A stretch of DNA of 64,000 nt, from assembly GCA_963825645.1 (NCBI GenBank), contig CAWGTT010000002.1, forward strand, positions 62,001 to 126,000, read 5' to 3'. The notes beneath the pieces are model-generated. The model did not search any database. It saw only the letters and a list, made by a program, of their open reading frames with translations, and was not told where the DNA came from. The DNA is from JADJPO01 sp963825645. GTDB lineage: Bacteria > Actinomycetota > Actinomycetes > Actinomycetales > Kineosporiaceae. A program made the position numbers and the translations under genes. Of this stretch, positions 9,158-18,031 are shown piece after piece. Positions within the stretch are counted from its first letter, which is position 1; each line of letters begins with the position of its first letter.

Positions 9158-10018
9158 ATGGGCACCGTGCCCCAGACCTTGGATGATGACGGGGTGCGCC
9201 CCGATCCGCAATCGACCTCTGCTGCGGGGACCGGCGACGGACCCTTGCCGGAGGAGGGCCGGCGGCTCCGTGGACGTACGGTGTGGGAGATCTGGGTGGT
9301 GCTGGGCCTGTCGCTCGGCCAGTCCGCCGTCTACGCGGTGATCAACCTGGCCGGCAAGCTCACCGCCGGTCCCCCGCTGGCCGCCCAGTCCGCCACCGTG
9401 AACGCCTCGGTCAGCCCCCGGCCCTACCTCGACCTGAGCTACCAGCTGGCCGGCATCGCGTTCACACTGGTGCCGGTCGTACTGGTGCTGTGGCTGCTCG
9501 CCGCGGGGTCCGGTCCCGGTGTGGCTCCAGGAACGCTCCGATCCGCCGCGCGCCGGATCGGCCTGGACGGTCGGTCACCGTGGCGCGACCTGGGCCGAGG
9601 CGCCGCGCTGGCCGCCCTGATCGGCCTGCCGGGACTGGCCTTCTACGCGGTGGGACGCCAGCTCGGAATCACCGCCGAGGTGGTCGCCGCTGCCCTGTCA
9701 CCGCACTGGTGGGCGGTGCCGGTGCTGGTGCTGCAGGCGGTGAAGAACGCGCTGCTCGAAGAGGTGGTCGTCGTGGCCTACCTCATCACCCGGCTGCGCG
9801 GGCTGGGCTGGCCGGGCTGGGCGATCGTCACCACCAGCGCCGTGCTGCGCGGGGCCTACCATCTCTACCAGGGCGTCGGACCATTCCTCGGCAACGTCGT
9901 GATGGGCCTGCTGTTCGCCGAATGGTTCCGGCGCCGGGGGCGGGTCATGCCGCTCGTCGTGGCACACACCCTGCTCGACGTGGTGGCGTTCGTCGGGTAC
10001 CAGCTCTTCCTTCGCTGA
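9158..10018 (+). CDS. CPBP family intramembrane glutamic endopeptidase
   Basis: This 286-residue polytopic membrane protein has about seven hydrophobic segments. The CPBP/Abi signature occurs in the C-terminal half: adjacent glutamates in NALLEEVVVVAYLITRL, a histidine in RGAYHLYQGVGPFLGN, and a final His/Asp in VAHTLLDVVAF. The family includes Rce1-like prenyl-protein proteases and bacteriocin-immunity-type proteins; the substrate is unknown here. The ATG at 9158 has GAGGACGGGG upstream; an in-frame ATG at 9122 is possible. It is divergent from sdaA. The 261 bp that follow (10019-10279) contain no gene I can support. Confidence 0.85.
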   Translation: MGTVPQTLDDDGVRPDPQSTSAAGTGDGPLPEEGRRLRGRTVWEIWVVLGLSLGQSAVYAVINLAGKLTAGPPLAAQSATVNASVSPRPYLDLSYQLAGIAFTLVPVVLVLWLLAAGSGPGVAPGTLRSAARRIGLDGRSPWRDLGRGAALAALIGLPGLAFYAVGRQLGITAEVVAAALSPHWWAVPVLVLQAVKNALLEEVVVVAYLITRLRGLGWPGWAIVTTSAVLRGAYHLYQGVGPFLGNVVMGLLFAEWFRRRGRVMPLVVAHTLLDVVAFVGYQLFLR

Positions 10019-10279
10019 CCTCTGGGCGCCTCTATCGGCGCGCGTGACGTCACAGCGCCCGCAGGCCACTATCATGTCCGCTGAGGCCCGATACGTGCGG
10101 TATGTCTACCGGATGTTCGTCAGGAGAACTTGAGGTGAGGGTGACTCCTCGGTGAAGATCGCCGAGACCGTCCGACGCCCCGATGGTCCCTGAATACACG
10201 CTCGTGGTGCGCCACGACGTGCAATGCTCGCGCCGCGGGCACCCCGGCCCGTTGCGTTCGTCCGTTCATGGAGGGCTTC

Positions 10280-11146
10280 GTGTCCTGGTACCTCGGCCAG
10301 TCGTGGCTGATCATCCTGCTGTCCATCGCACTCGGCCTGCTGATCGGGTGGGCGCTGTGGCGTCGTCCATGGAACAAGCGCTACTTCAGCGAGTCCGAAG
10401 CGATCACCCAGGTGACGAGGGAGCATTCGCGCACCCTCGCCGAGAGAGACGCGGAGATCACCCGGCTGCGCGGCCTGCTCGACAAGAGCGGCGCGAGAGC
10501 GGCCACCGCGGTCGACGTCCCGTCCGACGACGCCGAGGACGCAGCGGGTGCAGCGGTCGGGGCCGCTGTCACCGACGAGGAGCTCGCCACCCAGACCGCC
10601 GAGGTCCGCGTGCCGGTCGAGACCGCGGAGTCGGTCGACGTGGACGAGGTGCAGACGCCGACCGTGGTGGTCGACGACGCGCCGACCGGCGGTGTCGACC
10701 TTGCGCAGGTCGAGGCGGCCGAGGTCGACGTCAGCGACGACGCCACGGCGGCGGCTCAGGTGAACGGACAGGCCGCCGACGCGCGCGGAAGCGCGATTCC
10801 CGCCCCGCTGGCCGGCCCCGGCGAGGACGAGGGCGCAGGGAGCACCGAGGCGTCCGAGGACGCCGAGGACGCCGAGGACGCCGAGGACGAGCTCGAGAGG
10901 ATCGAAGGCGTCGGGCCCCGCATCGCCAGCGCTCTGAACGCCGCCGGCATCGCCACGTTCCGCCGCGTGGCCGCATCGGACGTCGCCGAGCTGCAGTCCG
11001 CCCTCGAAGCGGCGGGCCTGAGGTTTGCTCCGAGCCTGCCGACCTGGTCCCGTCAGGCCCGACTGCTGGCCGAGGGCGACGAGACGGGCTTCCTCGAGCT
11101 CACCGAGCAGCTGGTCGCCGGTCGTGACGTCGGCCGGAGGGGCTGA
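10280..11146 (+). CDS. membrane-anchored helix-hairpin-helix protein
   Basis: This 288-residue protein has one N-terminal membrane helix (about 8-27) followed by a basic patch (WRRPWNKRYFSESE), a short coiled segment (about 40-70), a long acidic low-complexity linker with EDA repeats, and a C-terminal helix-hairpin-helix unit beginning LERIEGVGPRIASALNAAG. Such HhH units bind DNA or mediate protein contacts. The GTG at 10280 has GGAGG five bases upstream; an in-frame ATG at 10268 lacks one. Its stop overlaps the start of the BON/OmpA gene (TGATG), so the two are coupled. A second, larger protein of the same design follows 1.5 kb downstream. Function unknown; an inner-membrane protein with a cytoplasmic or extracellular HhH head. 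Confidence 0.7.
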   Translation: MSWYLGQSWLIILLSIALGLLIGWALWRRPWNKRYFSESEAITQVTREHSRTLAERDAEITRLRGLLDKSGARAATAVDVPSDDAEDAAGAAVGAAVTDEELATQTAEVRVPVETAESVDVDEVQTPTVVVDDAPTGGVDLAQVEAAEVDVSDDATAAAQVNGQAADARGSAIPAPLAGPGEDEGAGSTEASEDAEDAEDAEDELERIEGVGPRIASALNAAGIATFRRVAASDVAELQSALEAAGLRFAPSLPTWSRQARLLAEGDETGFLELTEQLVAGRDVGRRG

Positions 11147-12351
11147 TGTCGACTCGTGACGGCTACTACTGGGAACGCCGCCGGGCCGGCGCCCTGCCGT
11201 GGGTGCTCGGAACCGTGGGCCTTCTCGGACTGGGACTGGGACACGACATCCTGATCCGCCACAGCATCGAGGACAAGCTCGCGTCCAGTTCCCGGACGGC
11301 GCTCGACGAAGCGGGCGCGAGCGGGGTGAACATCGACTTCACCGGGCGGGACGGCGTCCTGACCGGAACCCTTCCCGCCGGTATGACGGCTGAGGACCTG
11401 GTCACCAGGGTCGAGGACCTGGACGGGGTGCGCGTCGTGCAGGCGAATCTCGGCGGAGCGGGGCAGGCCGGCAGCGGGGCGCAGCCTTCCCCATCGGCCG
11501 AAACGTCCCCTTCTGCCGAGACCACCTCCACCGCCGACGCCTCACCCCCTGCCCAGGCCTCAGCGAGCGGCGGGACGGGTGAGCCGTCGGTCAGCGTGGC
11601 GGCAACCTCCGGTCAGCTGCCCGCGGTGAACGCAACGGCGTCCGGCGGGACGGTGACCCTCAGCGGCTCGGTGCCGTCGCAGGAGGCCGTCGACGCTCTG
11701 GTCGCGGCGGCGACCACCAGGTACGGCGAGGGCAAGGTGGTCAACCAGCTCACCGTCGACGACACCCTCTCGAACAGCGGGCTCAACGAGTTCCCCGGCC
11801 TGTTCGGGGCCTTGGGGACCGATGACGCCGCCACGGCGGCACTGTCCCAGGGCCGGATGACGTTGAGCGGCACGGTGTCCTCCGACGCGGTGAAGACCGC
11901 CGTGGAGAGCGCCGCTACCGCCGTCACCGGTGACGCAGCCAAGGTCAGCTCCCAGCTGACCGTCGGCTCGGGGTCGGGCTCAGCGGGTTCCGGGAGCAAG
12001 GCAGGCGTGCAGACCGAGCTGAAGCAGCTCCCGACGATCACCTTCCGCACCGGGAGCAGCTCACTCACCGCGGAGGGTCGCCGGGCGGTGCGGGAGGCCG
12101 CACAGATCCTCACGGGCAACCCGAAGATCAAGGTCAGGATCCAGGGGCACACCGACGATGTCGGAGACGCGACGGCGAACCAGCTGCTGAGCACCGCGCG
12201 GGCGAAGGTGGTCCGGCAGACGCTGCACAGCTTCGGGATAGACCACGAGCGGATGTCATACATCGGGTACGGCGAGACACGGCCCATGGTGCCGAACACG
12301 TCCGCGGCCAACCGGGCGATCAACCGCCGCGTGGAGTTCCTGGTTCTCTAG
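11146..12351 (+). CDS. BON and OmpA-like domain envelope protein (ArfA/OmpATb-like)
   Basis: This 401-residue protein starts with a cytoplasmic stub and a membrane helix (about 19-36). BON-like repeats follow (about 45-100 and 145-275), separated by a Ser/Ala/Thr-rich linker. It ends in a peptidoglycan-binding OmpA domain (about 290-401) with TITFRTGSSSLTAEGRRAV, IQGHTDDVGD and the terminal NRAINRRVEFLVL. This layout matches M. tuberculosis OmpATb/ArfA, an acid-stress envelope protein, but the neighbours here are HhH proteins, not clear ArfB/ArfC. The ATG overlaps the stop of the preceding HhH gene. The 261 bp after it (12352-12612) hold no gene I can support and probably carry the promoter of the next HhH gene. 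Confidence 0.82.
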   Translation: MSTRDGYYWERRRAGALPWVLGTVGLLGLGLGHDILIRHSIEDKLASSSRTALDEAGASGVNIDFTGRDGVLTGTLPAGMTAEDLVTRVEDLDGVRVVQANLGGAGQAGSGAQPSPSAETSPSAETTSTADASPPAQASASGGTGEPSVSVAATSGQLPAVNATASGGTVTLSGSVPSQEAVDALVAAATTRYGEGKVVNQLTVDDTLSNSGLNEFPGLFGALGTDDAATAALSQGRMTLSGTVSSDAVKTAVESAATAVTGDAAKVSSQLTVGSGSGSAGSGSKAGVQTELKQLPTITFRTGSSSLTAEGRRAVREAAQILTGNPKIKVRIQGHTDDVGDATANQLLSTARAKVVRQTLHSFGIDHERMSYIGYGETRPMVPNTSAANRAINRRVEFLVL

Positions 12352-12612
12352 TTGGGCTGCCTCTCCAGAGGGCTGCTTCTCCAGACGGCAAGGTCGGGCA
12401 CACCAGCGAGCGAATCGGGCGGGGCGTCACCATCGGGTGACACCTCGCCCTCTTCATGCTGTCCGAGCACTACACAGAGTCGCCACACGTGCGCAACATG
12501 AGTCTCACTTGCCAGGTTGGCATACCGTCCGTCACTCTCGCGGTGTTGACTTGACCACGTAGCGCAGGGTCGAGGGGCGGCGTCTGGCCCCGGTCGGCAG
12601 AGGGAGAACGTC

Positions 12613-13926
12613 GTGGCGTGGTTCTCGGTGCAGTCCCTCGCCGTCGTTGTGGTCGGGTTCGCCATAGGGGTGAGCGTCGGCTGGCTGCTGCGGGGACGGC
12701 GATCCGAGCCCGAATCCACCCCCGCCGGCGTGGGCCCGGCCTCGGTCCAGCCCTCCTCGACGCCCGCCGGGGCGATCTCGGCCTTCGAGCCGGTGACGGC
12801 CGGCATCGAGGTGCCGGTCGACTCCCCGTTCTGGACGGCGCCGCGCACCGGGCCTGCCGAGCCCATCGCGGCTCAGCAAGCCACCGATACCCTGCCGCGG
12901 CATGACCCGCCGGTGGCCGACGAGCCCGAAGCGCCTGGCGCAGAGGGTGCCGAAGTCGCCGCAGACCCGGAGCCCGATTCGGGGCCCGAGCCGGCCGCGG
13001 ACCCAGGGGTCGGTACGGAGCCCGAGCCCGATGGGGGGCCGGAGCACGACCAGCCGCCGCACGACGACCTGACCCGTATCGACGGAGTGAGTGACACCAT
13101 GGCCAGAGCGCTGGCCGCCGAGGGACTGGGCTCGTTCTTCGCCATCGCCAACGCCTCCGAGGACCGGCTTCGCCGGGCCCTGCGCGTCAATCGGATCAGG
13201 TCTGCCCCGGGTATCGCCTTCTGGTCGGCCCGGGCCGGCGAGCTTGAGGCCGCACGCTTGGCGGCAGATGCACAGGATCGAGGGCCCACCGAGCACGATC
13301 AGCTCACGGACAGCGTCGCACCCGGCGCGGTCGAGATCATCGCCGCGCCGCCGTCCATCTCCTCGCCCGGCGCCGCCACCGTCGCCGAGCCCGGTGCCGG
13401 CTCGCCGTCCGACCCGGCGCCCGACGGCGAGACGTCCCCGCTCGCCGCGGCCATGGCCGCACTCGAGTCATCGGAGTCCGACCTGGCGCCGCCCGGCGAC
13501 GTGGCCATGCAGGAGTCGGCCGACGTCCCGGCACCGGCCGCCGCGCCCGACCCCGATGGCCCACCGTCGACGCGCGAGGTGCTGAGCGCGCCGACCCCGC
13601 GCACCGGGTCGGCGTTCCGGACTGCGGCCCAGCCGGGCGGCCCGTCCTGGACCACCATCAGCCCGGCCTCCTCCGAGAACCTGGAGCACATCATCGGGAT
13701 CACCCCGGCGATCGCCACGACGCTTCACCGCGCCGGGGTGACCAACTACACCCAGCTCGCCGCCGTCCGCGACGAGGAGCTGAAGCAGATCCTCTCCGAA
13801 GCGGGGATCGAGCTCCCCCGCGGGCTGTACACCTGGTCGGTCCAGGCGGCGCTGCTGCTGCAGGGGGACTCCGAGAGCGCGGCAACTCTGGCCGGCGGCC
13901 TCATCTTCGGACGCGAGAACTCCTGA
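12613..13926 (+). CDS. membrane-anchored protein with two helix-hairpin-helix units
   Basis: This 437-residue protein opens with a membrane helix (about 5-26) ending RGRRSEPE. A long Pro/Glu/Asp-rich linker leads to one HhH-like unit near 150-205 (LTRIDGVSDTMARALAAEGL), a second linker, and a final HhH unit near 355-415 (LEHIIGITPAIATTLHRAG, then a WSVQAALLLQGD segment). The parallel segment in the smaller HhH protein reads WSRQARLLAEGD, so the two C-terminal domains are clearly homologous. The GTG start has GGGAG upstream. The BON/OmpA protein gene lies between these paralogues on the same strand. Not a known nuclease by any catalytic motif I can see. Confidence 0.68.
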   Translation: MAWFSVQSLAVVVVGFAIGVSVGWLLRGRRSEPESTPAGVGPASVQPSSTPAGAISAFEPVTAGIEVPVDSPFWTAPRTGPAEPIAAQQATDTLPRHDPPVADEPEAPGAEGAEVAADPEPDSGPEPAADPGVGTEPEPDGGPEHDQPPHDDLTRIDGVSDTMARALAAEGLGSFFAIANASEDRLRRALRVNRIRSAPGIAFWSARAGELEAARLAADAQDRGPTEHDQLTDSVAPGAVEIIAAPPSISSPGAATVAEPGAGSPSDPAPDGETSPLAAAMAALESSESDLAPPGDVAMQESADVPAPAAAPDPDGPPSTREVLSAPTPRTGSAFRTAAQPGGPSWTTISPASSENLEHIIGITPAIATTLHRAGVTNYTQLAAVRDEELKQILSEAGIELPRGLYTWSVQAALLLQGDSESAATLAGGLIFGRENS

Positions 13927-13976
13927 GGGCGCAGGCCACCGGGGTGGGCGGGGCGCCGGCGCAGTAGCCTGCCCGC

Positions 13977-14210
13977 ATGCGCTGGTACGTGCGCTCCGCT
14001 GACCGACGACCCGACCCCGACCCGGTGCAGACCGACGAACGGGCGGTGGTGCGCTGGGTGACGATCGGATGGGCTCTCGTCCTGATCGCCGCGCTGGTCG
14101 CTCGCACCCGCTTGGAGGACCAGGGCCGCGGATGGTGGGTCTGGGTGCCGGTCGTCGCCATCGCCCTGGGCCTGTCCGGACTACGCTGGCTGGGCCGGCA
14201 CGGCCGCTGA
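13977..14210 (+). CDS. DUF2530 family small membrane protein
   Basis: This 77-residue protein has two predicted membrane helices (about 25-41 and 52-69) joined by a short charged turn (TRLEDQGRGWW) and a basic end (RWLGRHGR). Size, the DERAVVRWVTIGWALVL segment and location beside the DUF3027 gene fit the actinobacterial DUF2530 family, whose function is unknown. It starts 50 bp after the HhH gene. Immediately downstream, three palindromic repeats separate it from the convergent DUF3027 gene. Confidence 0.7.
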   Translation: MRWYVRSADRRPDPDPVQTDERAVVRWVTIGWALVLIAALVARTRLEDQGRGWWVWVPVVAIALGLSGLRWLGRHGR

Positions 14211-14217
14211 ACCTGAT

Positions 14218-14302
14218 GGGCACAACGTCACGCCGTGCCCGTCTGGCGGGCACAACGTCACGTTGTGCCCACCTCGGGCGGGCACAACGTCACGCCGTGC
14301 CC
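14218..14302. repeat. three tandem palindromic repeats between convergent genes
   Basis: Three copies of a 23-bp near-palindrome lie at 14218-14240, 14248-14270 and 14280-14302, with spacings of 30 and 32 bp. Each begins GGGCACAACGTCACG and ends GTGCCC. The middle copy is symmetric except at its centre. They sit between the DUF2530 gene and the convergent DUF3027 gene and could act as bidirectional terminators or protein-binding sites. The third copy contains the stop codon of the DUF3027 gene. Confidence 0.85.
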
Positions 14303-15318
14303 ACCTCGGGCCCAGGATCAGGACTCGTCTCATCCAGCGCGTCCGTCATCGCCTCGTCCTGCGGGACCGCCTCGTCCTGCGGGACCGCCTCGTCTTGCGG
14401 GATCGCCTCGTCCTGCGAGTCGGCGGCCGACGACACACGCGGCGGCACGACCACGGACTCGGCGCCGGTCTCGTCGAGGATCAGCGGCGGCAGCGACTCG
14501 GGGAGGGGACGGTCGATGTCGGTCTCGCTGTGCGCTCCGCAGCCGTGGTCGGCGCTGACGACCCGGGCGTCGGACGGCGACCACTCGTTGCCGCAGGCAC
14601 CGAACATCGCCCGCAGCGACCCGGCCAAAGGCAGGTAGTAGCCGCAGGAGGAACAGGCCGCCTGAGCATGCACGGCCTCGTCGCTGGTCGGACCACGGTC
14701 GGAGGCGTACCAGCGCCGGGCCACCTCTGCCCGTCCCTGCATCGAGAGCACACGAGGCCGGCCCAGGCCGAACTCCCAGACCGCCAGTCGGTCCTCGTCG
14801 TCCTCACCGGTCAGTTCATACCCCGGCTCGAGGTTCGGGTCGTCTGCCCGGTAGGCCAGCTGGTCAGCCGGTCTGAGGTCGCCGGGGGCGATCCGTTCCG
14901 ACCAGGGCAACCAGGCGGGCGCGAGCACGGACGTCGGACCAGGCAGCAGCACCACTTCGCAGACCGTCGCGGTGCGAGCCCTCGGGACTCGGGCCAACGT
15001 CACTGCCCAGCGCCAGCCCCGGTACCCCCGGGTCAGGCACTCGAAGTGGTGGCTGACCAGGCGCTCGCCCTCGGCGGTGACGCCGACGTGGTCACCGACC
15101 TGGCCAGCACCGGCCACTTCCAGCGCCGCCTGGCGGGCCCGGGTCACCGCGGCGGCGCAGACCGCGTCAGCCGGGGCGACTGCCTGGCTGGGGGGGCTGT
15201 CGGCCGGGCCGGCGGCGACGGCCTGGGCCCCCGGGTCGACGGCGGTCCGCGGCCGCTGGGGGTCGACGTCGGTACTGGAGTCCTCGATGCTGGTAGGCAC
15301 CCCGTGATTGTCCACCAT
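14290..15318 (-). CDS. DUF3027 domain-containing protein
   Basis: This 342-residue soluble protein has the conserved DUF3027 core: an alpha-helical start (ADAVCAAAVTRARQAALEVA), GDHVGVTAEGERLVSHHFEC, a Trp-rich WRWAVTLARVPRA strand region, LLPGPTSVLAPAWLPWSERI, and a zinc-ribbon-like pair of cysteine motifs (CSSCGYYLP and later CGNEWSP). The C-terminus is acidic with an 18-bp tandem repeat giving QDEAVP units. The family neighbours serC in mycobacteria; its function is unknown. The ATG at 15318 has no strong ribosome site, so a nearby GTG could also serve. It is divergent from the MFS gene, and its last codons lie inside the palindromic repeat array. Confidence 0.78.
   Translation of the reverse strand: MVDNHGVPTSIEDSSTDVDPQRPRTAVDPGAQAVAAGPADSPPSQAVAPADAVCAAAVTRARQAALEVAGAGQVGDHVGVTAEGERLVSHHFECLTRGYRGWRWAVTLARVPRARTATVCEVVLLPGPTSVLAPAWLPWSERIAPGDLRPADQLAYRADDPNLEPGYELTGEDDEDRLAVWEFGLGRPRVLSMQGRAEVARRWYASDRGPTSDEAVHAQAACSSCGYYLPLAGSLRAMFGACGNEWSPSDARVVSADHGCGAHSETDIDRPLPESLPPLILDETGAESVVVPPRVSSAADSQDEAIPQDEAVPQDEAVPQDEAMTDALDETSPDPGPEVGTA
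14351..14420 (-). repeat. 18-bp tandem repeat inside the DUF3027 gene
   Basis: About four units of an 18-bp sequence (GCCTCGTCCTGCGGGACC on the plus strand) encode QDEAxP repeats near the acidic C-terminus of the DUF3027 protein. The units are in frame, so copy number change would keep the gene open. Confidence 0.85.
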
Positions 15319-15358
15319 CGAACGCGGTACGCGACGAGGGGCAGGGCAGGATGGGCAC

Positions 15359-16846
15359 ATGCCCCCCGCCGAGCGTCGTGCCGGCGGCGCCCTGCGCCGC
15401 GGCCGCGCGGCGGTGGCCAGGGGGGTGCGGGCGTCGGGACGCGGCGTCCGCCGGGCCACCCACGCAGGCGGGGCGGGCGAGTCGGGACTTGCCCGAATGC
15501 TCGAACTGCACCTGCTCACCTCGGCCGCCGACGCCCTGATCGTCACCGCCCTGGCCAGCACCATCTTCTTCGCCGTGCCGACCGAGGAGGCCAGAGGTCG
15601 GGTGGCCACCTCGCTGCTGGTCACCATGGTGCCGTTTCTGGTGCTGGCCCCGGTGATCGGACCGTTCCTGGACCGGTTCCGCCGCGGACGGCGGTACGCC
15701 TTGGCCGCGACCATGGTGATCCGGGCCTTCCTCGCCTGGGTGATGGCGTCGGCGATCACCGGCGGCACCCCGGCCTTCTCGCTCTACCCGGCCGCCTTCG
15801 GCTTCCTGGTCTGCCAGAAGGCCTATCTCGTCACCCGGGCCGCCGCGGTTCCACGGGTGCTGCCCGAGCAGGCCCGGCTGGTCACGGTCAACGCGCGGAT
15901 GGCCGGGGCAGGCGTGATCGCGATGGCCATCGGCGGCCCGATCGGGGTGGCGGTGACCCGGTTCGCCGGGCCCGAGTGGACCCTGCGCCTGGCGTTCGTC
16001 GTCTTCGCAGCCGGCACAGTGCTCGCTCTGGCCCAGTCCGCCCAGGTCGACTCGGACGGCGAGGGCGGGCCGGTGGCAAAGGACCACTGGGAGAACGACC
16101 CTGCCGTCGCAGTCCTGGACGGCGCCACCCTCGACCCGACCCGGATCGACCTGTCCGGCTCCGAGACCGCCGGGCGTCGTCGGGCCGGGATACCCCGGGG
16201 GGTCCGCCGCAAGCGGGTCCGTTCGATCGGAGCCACCGCGGTCATCGGGCTGCGCGGGAACGCCGCACTACGCGCGTTCACGGGCTTCCTCACCCTGTTC
16301 CTGGCCTTCCGACTGCGCACCAACCCGCCGTCCGGAATCGCCTCCACCACGGCGATCGTCATCATGATCGTCGTAGCGGCTGTCGGCGGCGGCGTGGGGA
16401 CCGCACTCGGTGCCCTGGCCCGCAGGATGCGCCCCGAGCGCGTCGTCGCGGCCCTGCTCGGACTGGTCGCCCTGGTCAGCCTGTGGGCGGCCTTCTGGTA
16501 CGGGATGGTGTCCATCATCGCCGTGTCCCTCGTCGCCGGGCTGGGGCAGGCACTGGGCAAGCTGTGCCTGGACGCGCTGATTCAGGACGAGGTGCCCGAC
16601 GCCGTCCGGACGTCGGCCTTCGCCCGGTCGGAGACCGCTTTGCAGCTCGCGTGGGTGCTCGGCGGCGGCCTGGGGCTGGCGCTGCCGCTGTCCGGCCCGT
16701 GGGGGCTGGGGGTCGCGGCCGTGCTCACCGGCATCGCCGCGGTCGCCGCCGGGACCAGCGTCATCAGGCTCCCGAACCGGGCACAGGCCCCTCGGGCCCC
16801 TCGGGCCCCTCGAACGCCTCGTCGGGGGGCGACGGACCGCGGCTGA
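15359..16846 (+). CDS. MFS transporter
   Basis: This 495-residue major facilitator protein has about twelve membrane helices in two halves joined by a central loop (about 225-300). The first helix region reads LHLLTSAADALIVTALAST, the loop between helices 2 and 3 has GPFLDRFRRGRR, and the second half starts near ALRAFTGFLTLFLAF. An unusually long basic N-terminal tail (about 45 residues) precedes helix 1. The ATG at 15359 has AGGATGGG upstream. Gene position next to DUF3027 and a cold-shock gene recalls Rv0876c of M. tuberculosis; the substrate is unknown. It ends in Pro/Arg repeats just before the convergent cold-shock gene. Confidence 0.85.
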   Translation: MPPAERRAGGALRRGRAAVARGVRASGRGVRRATHAGGAGESGLARMLELHLLTSAADALIVTALASTIFFAVPTEEARGRVATSLLVTMVPFLVLAPVIGPFLDRFRRGRRYALAATMVIRAFLAWVMASAITGGTPAFSLYPAAFGFLVCQKAYLVTRAAAVPRVLPEQARLVTVNARMAGAGVIAMAIGGPIGVAVTRFAGPEWTLRLAFVVFAAGTVLALAQSAQVDSDGEGGPVAKDHWENDPAVAVLDGATLDPTRIDLSGSETAGRRRAGIPRGVRRKRVRSIGATAVIGLRGNAALRAFTGFLTLFLAFRLRTNPPSGIASTTAIVIMIVVAAVGGGVGTALGALARRMRPERVVAALLGLVALVSLWAAFWYGMVSIIAVSLVAGLGQALGKLCLDALIQDEVPDAVRTSAFARSETALQLAWVLGGGLGLALPLSGPWGLGVAAVLTGIAAVAAGTSVIRLPNRAQAPRAPRAPRTPRRGATDRG

Positions 16847-16877
16847 CTCGCCCGACCCCCCGGTCGGTGCTCGGAGC

Positions 16878-17261
16878 TCAGGCCTCGAGATCGTCGGCCA
16901 CGGCGCGCAGCACGGTGGCCACCTTGTGCGCCGCCGACTTGTCAGGGTAGCGACCCCGACGCAGCCCGTTGGAGACACTGTCCAGGAGCTTGATCAGATC
17001 CTCGACGATCACCGTCATGTCCTCGGCGGGCTTGCGAACCGCCTTGGCCACCGACGGCAGCGGATCGAGCAGCCGCACCGACAGGGCCTGCAGCCCGCGT
17101 TTGCCCTCGGCGACGCCGAACTCGACTCGGGAGCCCGGCTTCAACGTCTCCGCTCCCGATGGCAACGCCGAGGCGTGCACGAAGACCTCGCCGCCCTCGT
17201 CGTCGGCCAGGAAGCCGAAGCCCTTGTCGGCGTCGAACCACTTCACCTTGCCTGTGGGCAC
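16878..17261 (-). CDS. cold-shock domain protein with C-terminal extension
   Basis: This 127-residue protein has an N-terminal cold-shock OB fold (about 1-65) with both RNA-binding motifs: KGFGFL (RNP1) and VFVHAS (RNP2). It opens GKVKWFDADKGF. An added helical tail of about 60 residues follows (VAKAVRKPAEDMTVIVEDLI onward), roughly doubling the usual 67-residue CspA length; this long form is common in actinobacteria (CspB-like). The GTG start has AAGGA upstream. It likely acts as a nucleic-acid chaperone. It is convergent with the MFS gene and downstream of the HAD hydrolase gene. Confidence 0.88.
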   Translation of the reverse strand: MPTGKVKWFDADKGFGFLADDEGGEVFVHASALPSGAETLKPGSRVEFGVAEGKRGLQALSVRLLDPLPSVAKAVRKPAEDMTVIVEDLIKLLDSVSNGLRRGRYPDKSAAHKVATVLRAVADDLEA

Positions 17262-17315
17262 GTCAGTTCCTTCTTCGGGTGTACGAGGCCGGGCCTTCGG
17301 GTCCGGAAGTCAACA

Positions 17316-17957
17316 CTAACCGTGCACCACCTCTCGTGTCGGCCCCGTTGCCCGCTGCTCCTGAAGCCATCTGGGAAAGCCGAGCAGGCCGGGCAGGACG
17401 ATGTCGGCCCCCGCGGCGTCCAGAGCGGCCGCGGTGTGCGGCCCGGTGGCCACGGCCACGGCCACGGCATCGGCGGCCCGCGCGGCGGCCACGTCTGCGG
17501 GATGGTCGCCGACATACACCTCGGCGCGGGCATCGCGCAGTGCACCGGCCTTGTCCGCGGCGAACAGCGAGCCGTGCACCTCGTCGGCGTGCAGCCCCAC
17601 CCGTTCGAGCACTGCGGTGACCGCCGAGGCGATCTTCGTCGAGACGACCAGGACCCGCCCGGCCGCTACGGTCCGGACGGCGGCCAGCGCCGCCGCGGCC
17701 CCGGGCAGCGCGCGCGTCGGCGGGACACCGAGCTCGAGGTAGAGCTCGCGGTAGCGGCGGACGGCGGCCGGCAGGTCGGCCTGCGGGGCGAGCCGGGCCA
17801 TCGTCACGTCCAGCGGGAGTCCGATCAAGGGCCAGACCCGGTCGCGAGTGATCGTGACGCCTTGCTCGGCCAGCGCGGCGCGCACCGTGGCGGCGATCCC
17901 GACGGCCGAGTCAACCAGGGTCATGTCCAGGTCGAAGCCGATCACGTGGGGTCGCAC
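17316..17957 (-). CDS. HAD family hydrolase
   Basis: This 213-residue haloacid-dehalogenase-type phosphatase has the nucleophile motif DLDMTLVDS at the N-terminus, motif II Ser/Thr in VLVVSTKIA, a lysine in FAADKAGAL and the acidic motif IV in VYVGDHPADVAAAR. The cap between 20 and 85 is the helical C1 type found in phosphoglycolate phosphatase-like enzymes, so a small phosphorylated metabolite is the likely substrate. The start is GTG at 17957. It lies 54 bp upstream of the cold-shock gene and is divergent from zwf. Confidence 0.85.
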   Translation of the reverse strand: MRPHVIGFDLDMTLVDSAVGIAATVRAALAEQGVTITRDRVWPLIGLPLDVTMARLAPQADLPAAVRRYRELYLELGVPPTRALPGAAAALAAVRTVAAGRVLVVSTKIASAVTAVLERVGLHADEVHGSLFAADKAGALRDARAEVYVGDHPADVAAARAADAVAVAVATGPHTAAALDAAGADIVLPGLLGFPRWLQEQRATGPTREVVHG

Positions 17958-18031
17958 CTGGCGAGCCTACCGACACCTCACCCGCTGCTCGGCCCCTTCT
18001 CACCAGCGTCGATGCCCGGCACAGTGGGCAG

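Noticed and set aside
10106..10426. Minus-strand open frame in the gap before the first HhH gene
   Set aside because: No ribosome site, overlaps the HhH gene and has no recognisable domain.
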